Shown: positions 34,551 to 43,373 of the stretch, one piece after another
Numbering within the stretch: the stretch's first letter is position 1
How the letters are laid out: the number at the start of each line of letters is the position of its first letter
Source: CAWAPS01 sp963783945
GTDB lineage: Bacteria > Actinomycetota > Acidimicrobiia > Acidimicrobiales > Palsa-688
Direction: 5' to 3'
Assembly (NCBI GenBank): GCA_963783945.1
Contig: CAWAPS010000019.1
Location: forward strand, 806,001-870,000
DNA: 64,000 nt
The notes under the pieces: model-generated
Databases searched by the model: none
What the model saw: the letters and a program-made list of their open reading frames with translations, nothing else
What the model was told of the DNA's origin: nothing
Position numbers and translations under genes: made by a program

Positions 34551-34958
34551 ATGCTCGACGAACCGACAGCGAGAAAGCTGGCAAACCACTGGGAGGGCAG
34601 CTGGAACGCCCAGGATATCGACCTCATCATGGAGCCGTTAGGCAAGGAGGTCGTCTTCAGCTCCCCCTTTGTGTCGAAGATCTTGCGCGACTCCAGCAAA
34701 TGGACGGTTGAGGGATACGACGCCGTTCGCTCGTACTTGGCTGAATCACTGAAGCGTGTCCAGGGCGTCACCTACCAACTCGACCGGACCTACATCGGCG
34801 CCGACACCATTGTGATCGCCTACACCTTCCGGCTGCCTGACGGCACCGAGAAGAACGGCGCCGACTTCATGCGGGTCGACCGCGAAGGCAAGGTCGTCGA
34901 CTGGCGGTCGCAGTACCCGTTTGTAGCCGAAGACGTCTACGAGTTCATCGAGGACTGA
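34551..34958 (+). CDS. NTF2-like (SnoaL-type) protein
   Basis: 135-aa cone-fold protein: LANHWEGSWNAQDIDLIMEPLGKEVVFSSP, then WTVEGYDAVRSYLAESL, then strands YIGADTIVIAYTFRLPDG and DFMRVDREGKVVDWRSQYPF. The sequence matches nuclear transport factor 2 family annotations. It is convergent with the SDR gene at 35046. The role is unknown; hydration, isomerisation or hydrolysis are family possibilities. Confidence 0.82.
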   Translation: MLDEPTARKLANHWEGSWNAQDIDLIMEPLGKEVVFSSPFVSKILRDSSKWTVEGYDAVRSYLAESLKRVQGVTYQLDRTYIGADTIVIAYTFRLPDGTEKNGADFMRVDREGKVVDWRSQYPFVAEDVYEFIED

Positions 34959-35045
34959 ATCCAGACGTAACCCAATGTAGTTCCCCGTTTGATCGAGGGC
35001 CTTACCCGAGACCCAGCTGTCCAAGAAACGTCCGCATCTCTCTGG

Positions 35046-35972
35046 TCACGCCGACCCCGTCGCTTCGCGCCTGGCGCCATGGCGAGCTTGCCAGATCCGG
35101 TTGACACCCTCCCGCCAATGGACCGAACACGGACCGGTGATCGACTTGCGCTTCGAAACGTCCGCAACCAATCCCCGGAGCGCCCCCGGTACCTGTTCCA
35201 CCACAACCTCGACCCCGAGCCCGGTCAGCTCGCCCATGTACGCTGCCCATTCCTGAACGGTGACCGCCTCGTCCCCTGCCCAGTTGACGATCGTCGCGGG
35301 CACAGCCGCGGCGTCGAGAAGGGCAGCCGCCTGCCGATTGATGTCGTCCTGGTGAATGAGGCTGTACGGACAAGGATCCCACTTGGTGATCACAGGCTGG
35401 CCGAGCGCCGCGGCGTCGAGGTGATAGTTGAGAAGCCCAGCCCGCGGTCCGTATGCCGCGTTCAACCTGGCGATGACGACGGGCAGGTCCAGGGCCCTGG
35501 CGCAGTAGCGGGCCACTGCTTCCTGCGCGATTTTGGAGACCGAGTAGATCGGCGCGGCGCTCGCGTTGACCCCCAGTGGGTCTAGCTCAATGAAGGAGTG
35601 CCATGGGTCGTCGTGCGGCTTGTAGACCGAGTGCGTCGACATCACGAGCGCGGCTTTCGCTCGCTGACAGTGCCGCAACAACAGTCCGGTGCCCTCGGCG
35701 TTGACTGTGATGGCTTCGTCGTAGTTGTCCCCAGACGCCTGGGCGGCCAGGTGGATCACGTAGGCAAAGTCATCGGGGAGGCCCGAGAAGTCGCCGTCCC
35801 CCAGATCGCACCGATAGGGGGTGGCCCCCGCCCGTATGACGCGGTCGAGGGCGGCAGCGTCGCCGAAGCGAGCGAGAGCCCACACCTCGTTGTCGCTTGC
35901 CAGATATTCAGTAAGCGGAAAGCCAACCCCTCCTGCCGCGCCCGTGATCAATATTTTTTGACCGGATAGCAT
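35046..35972 (-). CDS. NAD(P)-dependent epimerase/dehydratase (extended SDR)
   Basis: 308-aa extended SDR. The cofactor motif is GAAGGVGFP (TGxxGxxG type) near residues 11-18. The active site has STHSVY and YSVSK (Tyr and Lys of YxxxK). IHLAAQASGDN and the C-terminal substrate domain match sugar-nucleotide or 3-beta-HSD-like epimerases. ATG 35972 follows GAGGAGTCAGGA. It is convergent with the NTF2-like gene and overlaps the end of a possible 53-aa frame upstream. The substrate is unknown. Confidence 0.9.
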   Translation of the reverse strand: MLSGQKILITGAAGGVGFPLTEYLASDNEVWALARFGDAAALDRVIRAGATPYRCDLGDGDFSGLPDDFAYVIHLAAQASGDNYDEAITVNAEGTGLLLRHCQRAKAALVMSTHSVYKPHDDPWHSFIELDPLGVNASAAPIYSVSKIAQEAVARYCARALDLPVVIARLNAAYGPRAGLLNYHLDAAALGQPVITKWDPCPYSLIHQDDINRQAAALLDAAAVPATIVNWAGDEAVTVQEWAAYMGELTGLGVEVVVEQVPGALRGLVADVSKRKSITGPCSVHWREGVNRIWQARHGARREATGSA

Positions 35973-36109
35973 TCCTGACTCCTCGCCCTCATCGAATTGG
36001 TGGCGCGGCCGCGCGATCCCACCTCGACCGCGTCGACCCAGGCTGCCAGCACCGCGTCCTGCTGGGCTCGTATGGCTTCATCGATCCCACTGCCACTCAA
36101 TTGTTCCAC
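35948..36109 (-). CDS. Possible small protein upstream of the SDR gene, 53 aa
   Basis: GTG 36109 is preceded by GGGAGG with about five-base spacing. The frame runs 53 codons, starting VEQLSGSGIDEAIRAQQDAV and ending QECYPVKKY, and overlaps the SDR start by 25 bases. The first half looks like a normal amphipathic helix; the last part is less coding-like. It may be a leader peptide coupling translation of the SDR. The call rests on the ribosome site only. Confidence 0.35.
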   Translation of the reverse strand: MEQLSGSGIDEAIRAQQDAVLAAWVDAVEVGSRGRATNSMRARSQECYPVKKY

Positions 36110-36494
36110 GTCGCCCTCCCGGGGGAGTCACATTGCCAACTCGGGAGTCTGCCACCAATGGCGACGCGATGACGAAGGGTCTCCTGACTCTCCCCATCCT
36201 TCTACCCCTCCGACTGCCCCGGAAACCGTCCCGCCCGCACAGAGGACGTCCAGGGTTTCCTGGTCGGCGGGGACCCGAACCCGGTCGACTTCGATCTCGG
36301 GGTCGGTGCCGTGCTCCGAGGCACGCCGTTCGGGCGAGCGGTCGCATCTGCGGGGAATGGTCGGAATGGGACCTGTGGGCGCGCATTTGAGACCTGGCCG
36401 GTACCGCCCGGGTCCTTCATCGCACCCTGGCTCCGGTACCCTGGCAACCACCACGGGACGCGATTCCGCCGGACAAACCCCCTAGGAGGACCTC
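36110..36494. other. Intergenic region, 385 bases, no gene seen
   Basis: It lies between minus-strand (SDR side) and plus-strand (SAP-domain protein) transcripts. Several overlapping frames are open but their residues are Arg/Pro-rich and look like noise. An AGGAGG ribosome site for the downstream gene lies at its right end. No terminator or operator was picked out. Confidence 0.4.
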
Positions 36495-37052
36495 ATGAAC
36501 GGCACTCACATCTATCAGGCGCGTATTCGCGACACCCGAGCGGAGCTGACTGGCGCCTCGGAAACCTGGTTCAAGGACATCACAACTCAGCTGCGTCTGC
36601 TTCAAGCTACTGCCGGCAGCCGGGTCGAACCCCGGGGAACGTTGGACAAGGTTTACCAGCTGACTAAGGGTTTGACCGAAGCAAACGTCCAATACATGCA
36701 AGGTGTGGCCCGGGCTTCCCTCGGCTTGTTGGATGGCGTTCGGAGCTCGGCCGCCGGCGCCGCTGACGCGGCGAAAGATGACATCGTGTCGGCGACCGAC
36801 AAGTCCGCCCCAACCGGCAACCGTTTCGAGGACGATGTTGTCGAGGCGACACCAGACCTCCGCCTCGACCAGCTCGGAGGGGCGGGGCGGGCCCAGAGGA
36901 CGGCTCGCCACGCCACGGCCCGGCGGTATGAGGGCATGACCAAGGTGCAACTGTCCGAGGAGCTCGGCGATCGTGGCCTAAAAAAGTCGGGGAAGGTCGA
37001 CGAGTTACGGCAGCGGCTCATCGACGACGACCTCGAAGGCGCGGACGCGTAG
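36495..37052 (+). CDS. SAP-domain protein with helical N-terminus
   Basis: 185-aa protein. The C-terminus carries a SAP-like motif: YEGMTKVQLSEELGDRGL, KKSGKVDELRQRLIDDD, the helix-extended-helix used for DNA binding. The first about 110 residues are helical and phasin-like (ASETWFKDITTQLRLLQAT, LTKGLTEANVQYMQGVARAS). ATG 36495 follows AGGAGG at good spacing. A nucleoid- or granule-associated role is possible but not shown. It is the first gene of a cluster of small stress-type proteins. Confidence 0.75.
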   Translation: MNGTHIYQARIRDTRAELTGASETWFKDITTQLRLLQATAGSRVEPRGTLDKVYQLTKGLTEANVQYMQGVARASLGLLDGVRSSAAGAADAAKDDIVSATDKSAPTGNRFEDDVVEATPDLRLDQLGGAGRAQRTARHATARRYEGMTKVQLSEELGDRGLKKSGKVDELRQRLIDDDLEGADA

Positions 37053-37191
37053 GACACCACAGTTCGATCATCTGCATTTGGCATCGAGCCCGATCGATCA
37101 CCATCCACCGGAAGGGGACCGACATCGTCTTTTGTGGTTTGGATGCTGCCTTTGACGGGAAGGATAACCAGCCAGGAGAGAAAGGACTGCC

Positions 37192-37356
37192 ATGTTGATC
37201 CTGTTGGGGTTGGTGTTGGTGTTGTTGTTCTTCGGGCTTGGTTTTGCCTTGCACGCTTTGTGGATAGCTGCGGTGGTCCTCTTTGTGGCGTGGCTGATCG
37301 GTCTGGTGATCGGCAGGGGCGAGAGCGCCGGCCGTAATCGCTTCTACCGCTGGTAG
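37192..37356 (+). CDS. Small hydrophobic membrane protein, 54 aa
   Basis: ATG 37192 follows AAAGGA at five-base spacing. The peptide begins MLILLGLVLVLLFFGLGFAL and continues ALWIAAVVLFVAWLIGLVIG, giving two membrane segments and a short basic tail ending RNRFYRW. It resembles the roughly 50-aa proteins annotated simply as hydrophobic protein in many Actinobacteria. It lies between the SAP-domain gene and the RsbW-like gene. The function is unknown; a stress-induced membrane role is possible. Confidence 0.75.
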   Translation: MLILLGLVLVLLFFGLGFALHALWIAAVVLFVAWLIGLVIGRGESAGRNRFYRW

Positions 37357-37517
37357 CCAAAGGAAGAGGAGTTGCGTCAATCCGGGGCGTTGAACGAGCC
37401 GGCTGCGGGCAACAAGGCGAAACCAGGGAAGGACGGGTGACGGCCCGCTACCCGGATGTTCCTCTATTTTGCCGCCGGCGCTAACGGCTTGGTCGGCGCT
37501 GGTCGGCGACGGTGAGA

Positions 37518-38018
37518 TCAAGTCGAATCGCGCACACCGGTCCAAGCCGTCCGGCTTCCCCGGCAGCGAAACCAGACAGTCTTACCGTCCGTGGTTGGGA
37601 TAGCGCCCCATCTCTGCGAAAGCAACGCCACCAGGCTCATTCCGTGTCCCGACGCCGAATCCAGGGCTTGATCATCGACCACCGGCATGTGCCTATCTCC
37701 GTCGGAGACCTCGATTTGAACCCCCTCGTCGATACCGCGGACCACTAGGCCGGCTGGGGTACCCGCGTGTACGACCGCGTTGGTCACCACCTCACTGGTC
37801 AAAAGCACCACGACCTCGATGTCGGCTGGGCTCATCATCCCCCTCAGGACATTTGCCACCAGGCGCCGAGCGACACCCGGGCTGGCCGGGTCAGCCGCCA
37901 GCCGGATGGTGGCCATGACCACGCCCGCGCCGCGCCCGGTTACGGAACCGTGAGGCAGTGCGCGACCGCCACGATGGCGGTTCGGCCCAACCGATGGACT
38001 CGTCATGAAACGAGCCAT
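37518..38018 (-). CDS. ATP-binding protein, RsbW/anti-sigma-like HATPase
   Basis: 166-aa GHKL-fold protein. The N box is TSEVVTNAVVHAG, G1 is VSDGDRHMP and G2 is SGHGMSLV, giving a single HATPase_c_2 domain from about residue 36. The N-terminal 35 residues are basic and may be an extension or a mis-chosen start; ATG 37916 is the alternative. Such proteins act as serine kinases or anti-sigma factors in partner-switching; no anti-anti-sigma or sigma gene is adjacent, so its partner is elsewhere. Confidence 0.85.
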   Translation of the reverse strand: MARFMTSPSVGPNRHRGGRALPHGSVTGRGAGVVMATIRLAADPASPGVARRLVANVLRGMMSPADIEVVVLLTSEVVTNAVVHAGTPAGLVVRGIDEGVQIEVSDGDRHMPVVDDQALDSASGHGMSLVALLSQRWGAIPTTDGKTVWFRCRGSRTAWTGVRDST

Positions 38019-38311
38019 AGTGCGCGTCCTTCTGCAGCTATCTGCTCATCGCCGCTAGCAGCTCTGGCAGAATGGAGACGGCGCGCCCATCCTGGGTGAC
38101 GCCAAAGTTTCGCCATATCCGGACTTCCTGCTTCTCGTCGGTTGGACGCTTACCGGCCGGATGACCGTTAACCAACCCAAGGTCCGGAGGTGGGCCGCGC
38201 CTAGATTAGGCTACCCAACCGGCGAGCCGGCTAAACCGACCAGCCCGATTTTTGGGGAGGCGGCGGTTCCGAACCAGGCCGAGACAGACGAAGCGGGCCC
38301 CATCGTCTCAG

Positions 38312-38458
38312 ATGGCGGAGGCGGTTAGAGGAGATCGCCTGAGGGTAGAAGATCGGAGTACTCACGACCTCCGAGAGGTGTTCATAATTGCTGTAGTAGT
38401 CCTGTTCCTTGCTGCGGTTGCTGTCGGTCGTCGACGAGTGGGGAGCAGCCGTCGATGA
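38312..38458 (+). CDS. Possible single-pass membrane peptide, 48 aa (or 26 aa)
   Basis: A frame from ATG 38312 to a TGA at 38456 ends in FIIAVVVLFLAAVAVGRRR, a clear single TM segment followed by a basic tail, which obeys the positive-inside pattern. A GTG at 38378 would give only 26 residues. Upstream sequence is weakly coding-like and the ribosome site is poor. It lies in the otherwise empty 38.0-38.5 kb gap, next to other small membrane proteins. Confidence 0.3.
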   Translation: MAEAVRGDRLRVEDRSTHDLREVFIIAVVVLFLAAVAVGRRRVGSSRR

Positions 38459-38507
38459 GGATTGACTAACCCACCACCTGTTGTTCGCTGTCGGCTATCA
38501 AATAGCA

Positions 38508-39176
38508 ATGACTGACAACCCCACAGCCGGGTCCGGGGAACATCGGACAGCAATCTCAGAGTCGCGGAGGGTCGCGGCAGGTGCTGCCGTCGGCGCCTTG
38601 GCCGCCCTCATAGCCGGTCTTACTTCTCCTTGGCAAACGGCGTTGCTGCTCTTTTGGATCGGTGCCGCCCTCACCTGGGTCGTTTCAGTCTGGATAAGCG
38701 TCCTTCCGCTCGATGCCGCGGCGGCAAGCGAGTATGCCACCCGTGACGATCCGAAAGGCGCGACCGCCACCACCTTTCTTCTGAGCGCCAGCGTGGCCGC
38801 CCTGGGCGCCGTCATTCTGGGAGTACTGAAGGCCGCCCATGCGTCCGGCGGCGTGGAGGCCATGCTCCTCGGCTCGGGCATAGGGGCCATCATCTGCTCC
38901 TGGGGCGTCGTACACACCGTCTTCGCTCTGCGTTACGCAGGTCTCTACTATTCCGGAGTAGACGGGGGCGTGGACTTCAAGGACATCGAAAAGCCCGCCT
39001 ATGCCGACTTCGCCTACCTGGCCTTCACCATAGGGATGACCTACCAGGTCTCCGACACCGACCTCACAACCCGAGCGGTTCGCCACACAGCATTGCGTCA
39101 TGCCCTGCTTTCCTACCTGCTGGGCACGGTCATCATCGCCGCCACCATCAACCTGGCCGCCGGGCTGGCTAAGTGA
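38508..39176 (+). CDS. DUF1345 integral membrane protein
   Basis: 222-aa membrane protein with about five TM segments (about residues 24-42, 45-65, 87-106, 117-137 and 195-217). The family signature YADFAYLAFTIGMTYQVSDTDL in outline, followed by RHTALRHALLSYLLGTVI, is diagnostic of DUF1345. ATG 38508 is chosen over 38481 because homology starts there. The function of DUF1345 is unknown. It is followed by the basic protein gene at 39262. Confidence 0.88.
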   Translation: MTDNPTAGSGEHRTAISESRRVAAGAAVGALAALIAGLTSPWQTALLLFWIGAALTWVVSVWISVLPLDAAAASEYATRDDPKGATATTFLLSASVAALGAVILGVLKAAHASGGVEAMLLGSGIGAIICSWGVVHTVFALRYAGLYYSGVDGGVDFKDIEKPAYADFAYLAFTIGMTYQVSDTDLTTRAVRHTALRHALLSYLLGTVIIAATINLAAGLAK

Positions 39177-39261
39177 ACATCCACCAATCATGGCGGTGAC
39201 GGGCTCGCCGGCTCGTGCCGGAGCACAGAACACCAGGCCCTATCGAGCAAGGAGGAAGGAA

Positions 39262-39591
39262 ATGCCGCAGTCAGCGTGGAACGCAAAGCGGGAACGCCAG
39301 TACGAGCATATAGAACACGGCCTGGAGGAAAGAGGACGGTCGCCCAAGGTAGCCAAGGAGATCGCCTCGCGAACCGTCAACAAGGAGCGGGCCCGCGCCG
39401 GCGAGGCACGCCAGCCGAGTAAGACCTCGACGGACGACATCTCGTCGGGTCGGCGCGGCGGTCTGCGTTCCCATCGCGGCCGCGGTGGCCGCACCCGGGC
39501 CCAGCTCTACCAGGAGGCAAAGCGTCGCAACATCAAGGGGCGCTCCAAGATGTCCAAGGCCCAGCTCGAATCGGCGCTAGGCGGCCGCTGA
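39262..39591 (+). CDS. Basic plasmid-stabilisation-like protein with Rho-N-like C-terminus
   Basis: 109-aa very basic protein. It starts MPQSAWNAKRERQYEHIEHGL, has EERGRSPKVAKEIASRTVNKERARAGEA and ends with RTRAQLYQEAKRRNIKGRSKMSKAQLESALGGR in outline, a helical Rho-N/SAP-like motif. ATG 39262 follows GGAGGAAGG. The N-terminal part resembles proteins annotated as plasmid stabilisation or ChaB-linked stress proteins. DNA or RNA binding is likely; a plasmid role is not implied here. Confidence 0.8.
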   Translation: MPQSAWNAKRERQYEHIEHGLEERGRSPKVAKEIASRTVNKERARAGEARQPSKTSTDDISSGRRGGLRSHRGRGGRTRAQLYQEAKRRNIKGRSKMSKAQLESALGGR

Positions 39592-39639
39592 GTCTGAGGG
39601 CACGGGGGTCGTTCCGGGATATTGGGTAGAACATGCATT

Positions 39640-39930
39640 GTGGCCAAGCCCCGCATATGGGTGTGTACGAAGTGCAAGAACTCCGATTGCTTGTTGGCGT
39701 TTTTGAAGGCGGCGCACGCACCGAAGGTCAGGAAGGTCGGCTGCCAAAAAATCTGCAAGGGTCCCGTAGTCGGGCTCAGGACTCGGGGCCAGACCGAATG
39801 GTTCTCCAGAGTTGACCGGGCAAAGCCCATGGTGGCGCTTCTTCGCGCCGCCGAACATGGCGCCAAGAAGGTGCCCCCGCCGCTCGAGGACCGACGGATT
39901 CGGAGGCGATCCGGCCAGGCACCGCGCTGA
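39640..39930 (+). CDS. Thioredoxin-like [2Fe-2S] ferredoxin-type protein
   Basis: About 96 aa. The N-terminal half has WVCTKCKNSDCLLAFL and a later VGCQKICKGPVVGL, giving Cys-x(n)-Cys and Cys-x3-Cys spacing of thioredoxin-like ferredoxins. The C-terminal half is basic and has no family. GTG 39640 gives a compact N-terminus; TTG 39622 is possible. No reductase partner is adjacent. It could supply electrons to an oxygenase or act in stress; this is inference. Confidence 0.7.
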   Translation: MAKPRIWVCTKCKNSDCLLAFLKAAHAPKVRKVGCQKICKGPVVGLRTRGQTEWFSRVDRAKPMVALLRAAEHGAKKVPPPLEDRRIRRRSGQAPR

Positions 39931-40022
39931 AACGGGCCCGTCATTTCTGTCGGGTAGCCGGCGCTGGTTCAGACGGTGACGGGGAGGACGGGGCAGATGA
40001 GAACAGCGGAGGTGACGCCCTC

Positions 40023-40799
40023 CTACCGTTGCCGCCCGCCCCCGCCGTTAGCGGCACCGAGGATGCGCAGCATCGAGATGTAGACAAGCACCAGTGCGGT
40101 CATCATGGCAAAGGCGGCGGCCCATTCGCCTTCGGCCGAAACCTCCCGAGCCTCCGACTGCGCGATGTACTGGAAGTCCGTGAAAAGATTCAGCACCGCG
40201 ATCCCGAGCGCAAGCACGCTGAAGACCAGCCCAGCGCCGCTCAGCTCATTGACGCCGGGGAGCGACACCCCTATCAACGACAGCGCCGCCACGACGAGGA
40301 TGCCGAATCCGCCCATGAGCGCCAGGCTCATCATGCGGGGGGTCACCCGGACCAGCCCGGTGCGGTAGAGCACCAAGGCCGCCACGAATACCCCGGCGGT
40401 GAAGGCGATGGCAACTAGCACGATGCCATGACCGAAGCTGGCAAACAGCTTCGAGACCGCCCCGAGAGCCAGGCCTTCGACGACGGCGTAGGTCGGGGCC
40501 AGGTAGCGGGCCCAATGCATCCTGAACCACCCGACCAGGACGACGACGAAGGCCACCACCATGAACCCGTACGCGGTCTTGGGCGGCACAGCGAAATAGC
40601 CGACGATGCCCGCAACCAGGGCGATGGCGCAGAGGCCGGCCAGTTTGTCGAACGTCCGGGCGGCACTGAAGCGGTCGGTTGACACCGGCCGACCTGGATG
40701 CCCGGCATACCCCTGGTGTCCCGCGTTCGGTTCGGTCGGCGGTCCGTACTCGGTGTCTATGCGCTGGAAAGCCGACCTGACGCTGGTAGAGCCCACCAC
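40023..40799 (-). CDS. Bax inhibitor-1/YccA family membrane protein
   Basis: 258-aa integral membrane protein with seven likely TM helices from about residue 53 to 250. The motif order (LAGLCAIALVAGIVGYFAV, WARYLAPTYAVVEGLALGAVS and LNLFTDFQYIAQSEA) matches the bacterial BaxI_1 group. A hydrophilic N-terminal 45 residues precede TM1. BI-1 family proteins conduct ions, typically calcium, and relate to stress. It is convergent with the ferredoxin-like gene. Confidence 0.92.
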   Translation of the reverse strand: MVGSTSVRSAFQRIDTEYGPPTEPNAGHQGYAGHPGRPVSTDRFSAARTFDKLAGLCAIALVAGIVGYFAVPPKTAYGFMVVAFVVVLVGWFRMHWARYLAPTYAVVEGLALGAVSKLFASFGHGIVLVAIAFTAGVFVAALVLYRTGLVRVTPRMMSLALMGGFGILVVAALSLIGVSLPGVNELSGAGLVFSVLALGIAVLNLFTDFQYIAQSEAREVSAEGEWAAAFAMMTALVLVYISMLRILGAANGGGGRQR

Positions 40800-41007
40800 C
40801 CCATACTGCCAAAGACAGAGGCCGTCGTGGGCCCGCCCGCCTGAGATTCGACAAAGATTCCCCGCTCAGAAGACGATCGGCCGGCCAACGTCAGCCTCCC
40901 CTCGCAACCTGATGGGGTTCAAGGACGGACCATGAACTCCAACGTCCGTGCCGCCGCCGACCCAGATGCTACGACAGGGCTCGGCAGGAAGGCATAGTGG
41001 TGGTGTT

Positions 41008-42324
41008 TCACCCTCCGGCATCGTGGATGAGCGCCGAGCTGGAGGGCGCTCCGTCAGGTCTCTTCAGGAGGCGAGTGATAACGGACTTCCGCTTATGGCT
41101 TGCTCGACGACCCGCGTTGTCGGTCCTTTCCAGGCAATAGGCGACAAATCCACCAGTACCGACCGGTGCTTCACGGATCGCAGTAAGCCCGGCCTCAGCG
41201 AAGAGAGTCAACCACTCGCTCCGCGATCGCTCCCGCCCACCAAAGAACACCAGCATCCGTAAATCGGACTCCAGCACGTCGTGAGAGTCGTTGCGGGGCC
41301 GTTCGATCACTATTATGCAGCCACGAGATGTCGTCGCGGCGATACACGTTTCCAAGATCCGTAGGGCCCGCTCGTCCGACCAGTCGTGCAGCACCCAGCA
41401 CAGGAGACACACGTCGTGCGCCCGCGGTGCGTTCGCAAACACGTCGCCGGCACAGACGGACACCCGCGATCCGAGACCGCTCTCGTGGAACCGGGCCCGG
41501 GCCAGGGCGGCGGCCTCGGGAAGCTCCAAGAGCGAACCTCGCAGATGCGGATGGCTATCCAGCACCGCCTGGAGCAAGGCCCCGTCGCCACCGCAAACGT
41601 CCAACACAGTCTTCGCGCCGGCAACTTCTGGCAACGATGCCACATCGGGGCCTACATCGAAGACATGGGGGCGCATGTGATCCTGAAAGGAACCCGCAAG
41701 TCCCCGAGCCTGCATATCTTCCCAAAATGGGAGACCATGAACATGCTCGTAGGCCGCCTGACCGGTGCGAATACTCGACAGCAAGCCGTGAAAGACGGCC
41801 TCATCCATCCGACGCCCCATGCCCTCCTGATCGAGTCGCGCTCGCCATGAGAAGGGATGGGAATCTGCGAGCAACTCGCCGGCTGCGGTGACGTGAACGA
41901 AGTCATCGCCGGTCAGTTGGACCATGCCGCGCCCCGCAAGCAGGCGCAGCAAGCGCAGAAGCGCGTCAGGATCGACCTGGCAGTCGGAGGCTAGTTCGCG
42001 CAGGCCGGTGACACCGGCGAGGATCCGGTCGACCACACCGAGCGTCGCCGCGACCTCAAGAGCTAGACGAGAGACGAAATTGCGGTCAACAGCCTGATGA
42101 AAAATTGCCTCCGCATCGCTATCAGGGATAGCCGAATGCTCCGGGGGCCGGCGGGCGAAGTTGGCCTGGCGGCGGCGGTCGATTCGGGACAGGTTGGAGC
42201 GAACCACCAGGTGGGCCGACCTGTACCACTCGAGGGCCTGTCCGTGCCACGGCCGAGACCTCCCGCGAGGGTTGGCGGTCACGAAATGCGGGACCGGTTT
42301 CGGCCTACACAGGACATGGCGCAC
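41008..42324 (-). CDS. SAM-dependent O-methyltransferase (Methyltransf_2 type)
   Basis: Up to 438 aa. From about residue 70 it has the dimerisation winged-helix region (DAEAIFHQAVDRNFVSRLALEVAATLG) and then the catalytic domain: motif I VLDVCGGDGALLQAVL, ELPEAAALAR, GDVFANAPRAHDVCLLCWVLHDWSD, a hallmark with the catalytic His, and IVIERPRNDS. The first about 65 residues are Arg-rich and not family-like, so the true start may be internal. It methylates hydroxyl groups on aromatics or polyketides. It diverges from the phosphotransferase gene. Confidence 0.85.
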   Translation of the reverse strand: MRHVLCRPKPVPHFVTANPRGRSRPWHGQALEWYRSAHLVVRSNLSRIDRRRQANFARRPPEHSAIPDSDAEAIFHQAVDRNFVSRLALEVAATLGVVDRILAGVTGLRELASDCQVDPDALLRLLRLLAGRGMVQLTGDDFVHVTAAGELLADSHPFSWRARLDQEGMGRRMDEAVFHGLLSSIRTGQAAYEHVHGLPFWEDMQARGLAGSFQDHMRPHVFDVGPDVASLPEVAGAKTVLDVCGGDGALLQAVLDSHPHLRGSLLELPEAAALARARFHESGLGSRVSVCAGDVFANAPRAHDVCLLCWVLHDWSDERALRILETCIAATTSRGCIIVIERPRNDSHDVLESDLRMLVFFGGRERSRSEWLTLFAEAGLTAIREAPVGTGGFVAYCLERTDNAGRRASHKRKSVITRLLKRPDGAPSSSALIHDAGG

Positions 42325-42463
42325 CGCATCATAACGGCATTCCTGTCACGTGGTCTCGGGGTGACGGCGGTGCACGCCATCAATCGTTCCCCCTCGCCCA
42401 AGCCGGCTACGGCCAGGGGCGAAGCTGGCCTGATAGGTCGCGCAGGTCTGCAAAGCTGTGCCC

Positions 42464-43255
42464 ATGGGCGATGAGGAGACCACGCTCGCTGGGGGCAAGC
42501 TCAACCCGGTCGTCAAGGTTGGTGACACCGTGCACCGCCCAGCGGGGCCGTGGACGCCTACTGTTCACGCCCTTCTCCGCCATGTGCGGGTGCGGGGCTT
42601 TGAGTTCGCCCCCGAGCCGTTGGGCCTCGATGATCAAGGCCGGGAGGTTCTGTCGTATATCCCTGGCGAGACGGTGGGCGACGACTTTCCTTGGCCGACC
42701 TGGGTGTGGGACGACCGGCTGCTTATCGAGGTGGGCCGCACGACCGCTCGCTACCACCGGGCCGTCGCGGACTTCCGGCCCACAGGATTGGTCCCATGGC
42801 AGCTCGGGGCGGCAGATCTTCGGGCCGAACAGATCGTCTGCCATCATGACATCGCCCCCTACAACGTCGTGGCTGTCGGGGGCCAGCTGCAGGGCATCAT
42901 CGACTGGGATCTGATCGGTCCTGGCACACCCCGTTCGGACCTGGCGTTCGTTGCCTGGCAGTGGGTGCCGCTCCAGCATCCCGCCGTGGCGCGTGCATTC
43001 GGATGGCCCGACGAAGGCGACCTCGCACGTCGGCTCCGGCTCCTACTCGACAGCTACGGCCTACACCGGCGCGATGGGTTCGTCGGCGACGTGATCAGTC
43101 GGATCCAGCTGAACCGCGACGCGATGCTGCGCAAGGCCGCGGAGGGGGTGGAAGGCTACGTACGCCTGGTGCAGGACGGCCACATCGAGGGGATGAATGC
43201 CGCCATCGCCTTCGTGTCGATGGAGCGGGAGGCTCTTCAGGCCGAGCTCCGCTGA
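42464..43255 (+). CDS. Aminoglycoside phosphotransferase (APH)-fold protein
   Basis: 263-aa kinase-like protein. The catalytic loop is CHHDIAPYNVVAV with the catalytic Asp and Asn, and the metal-binding segment is GIIDWDLIGPGTPRSDLAF. The N-lobe (GGKLNPVVKVGDTVHRPAGPWTPTV) is short, as usual for phosphotransferase-family proteins annotated from genome data. ATG 42464 is chosen; GTG 42458 is two codons earlier. Substrates range from antibiotics to small metabolites; a resistance role is not supported here. Confidence 0.85.
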   Translation: MGDEETTLAGGKLNPVVKVGDTVHRPAGPWTPTVHALLRHVRVRGFEFAPEPLGLDDQGREVLSYIPGETVGDDFPWPTWVWDDRLLIEVGRTTARYHRAVADFRPTGLVPWQLGAADLRAEQIVCHHDIAPYNVVAVGGQLQGIIDWDLIGPGTPRSDLAFVAWQWVPLQHPAVARAFGWPDEGDLARRLRLLLDSYGLHRRDGFVGDVISRIQLNRDAMLRKAAEGVEGYVRLVQDGHIEGMNAAIAFVSMEREALQAELR

Positions 43256-43373
43256 CGGGGGTCCGGGCGCCTCGAGTTATTCCTGGGGGGGTTCGCCTTC
43301 GCCTGCCCTGCGGAAGCCCTTCACCGCAGTGTCGCGGCTAAGGTTATCAGCGGGTGAGCGCAGGGAGACAGAG

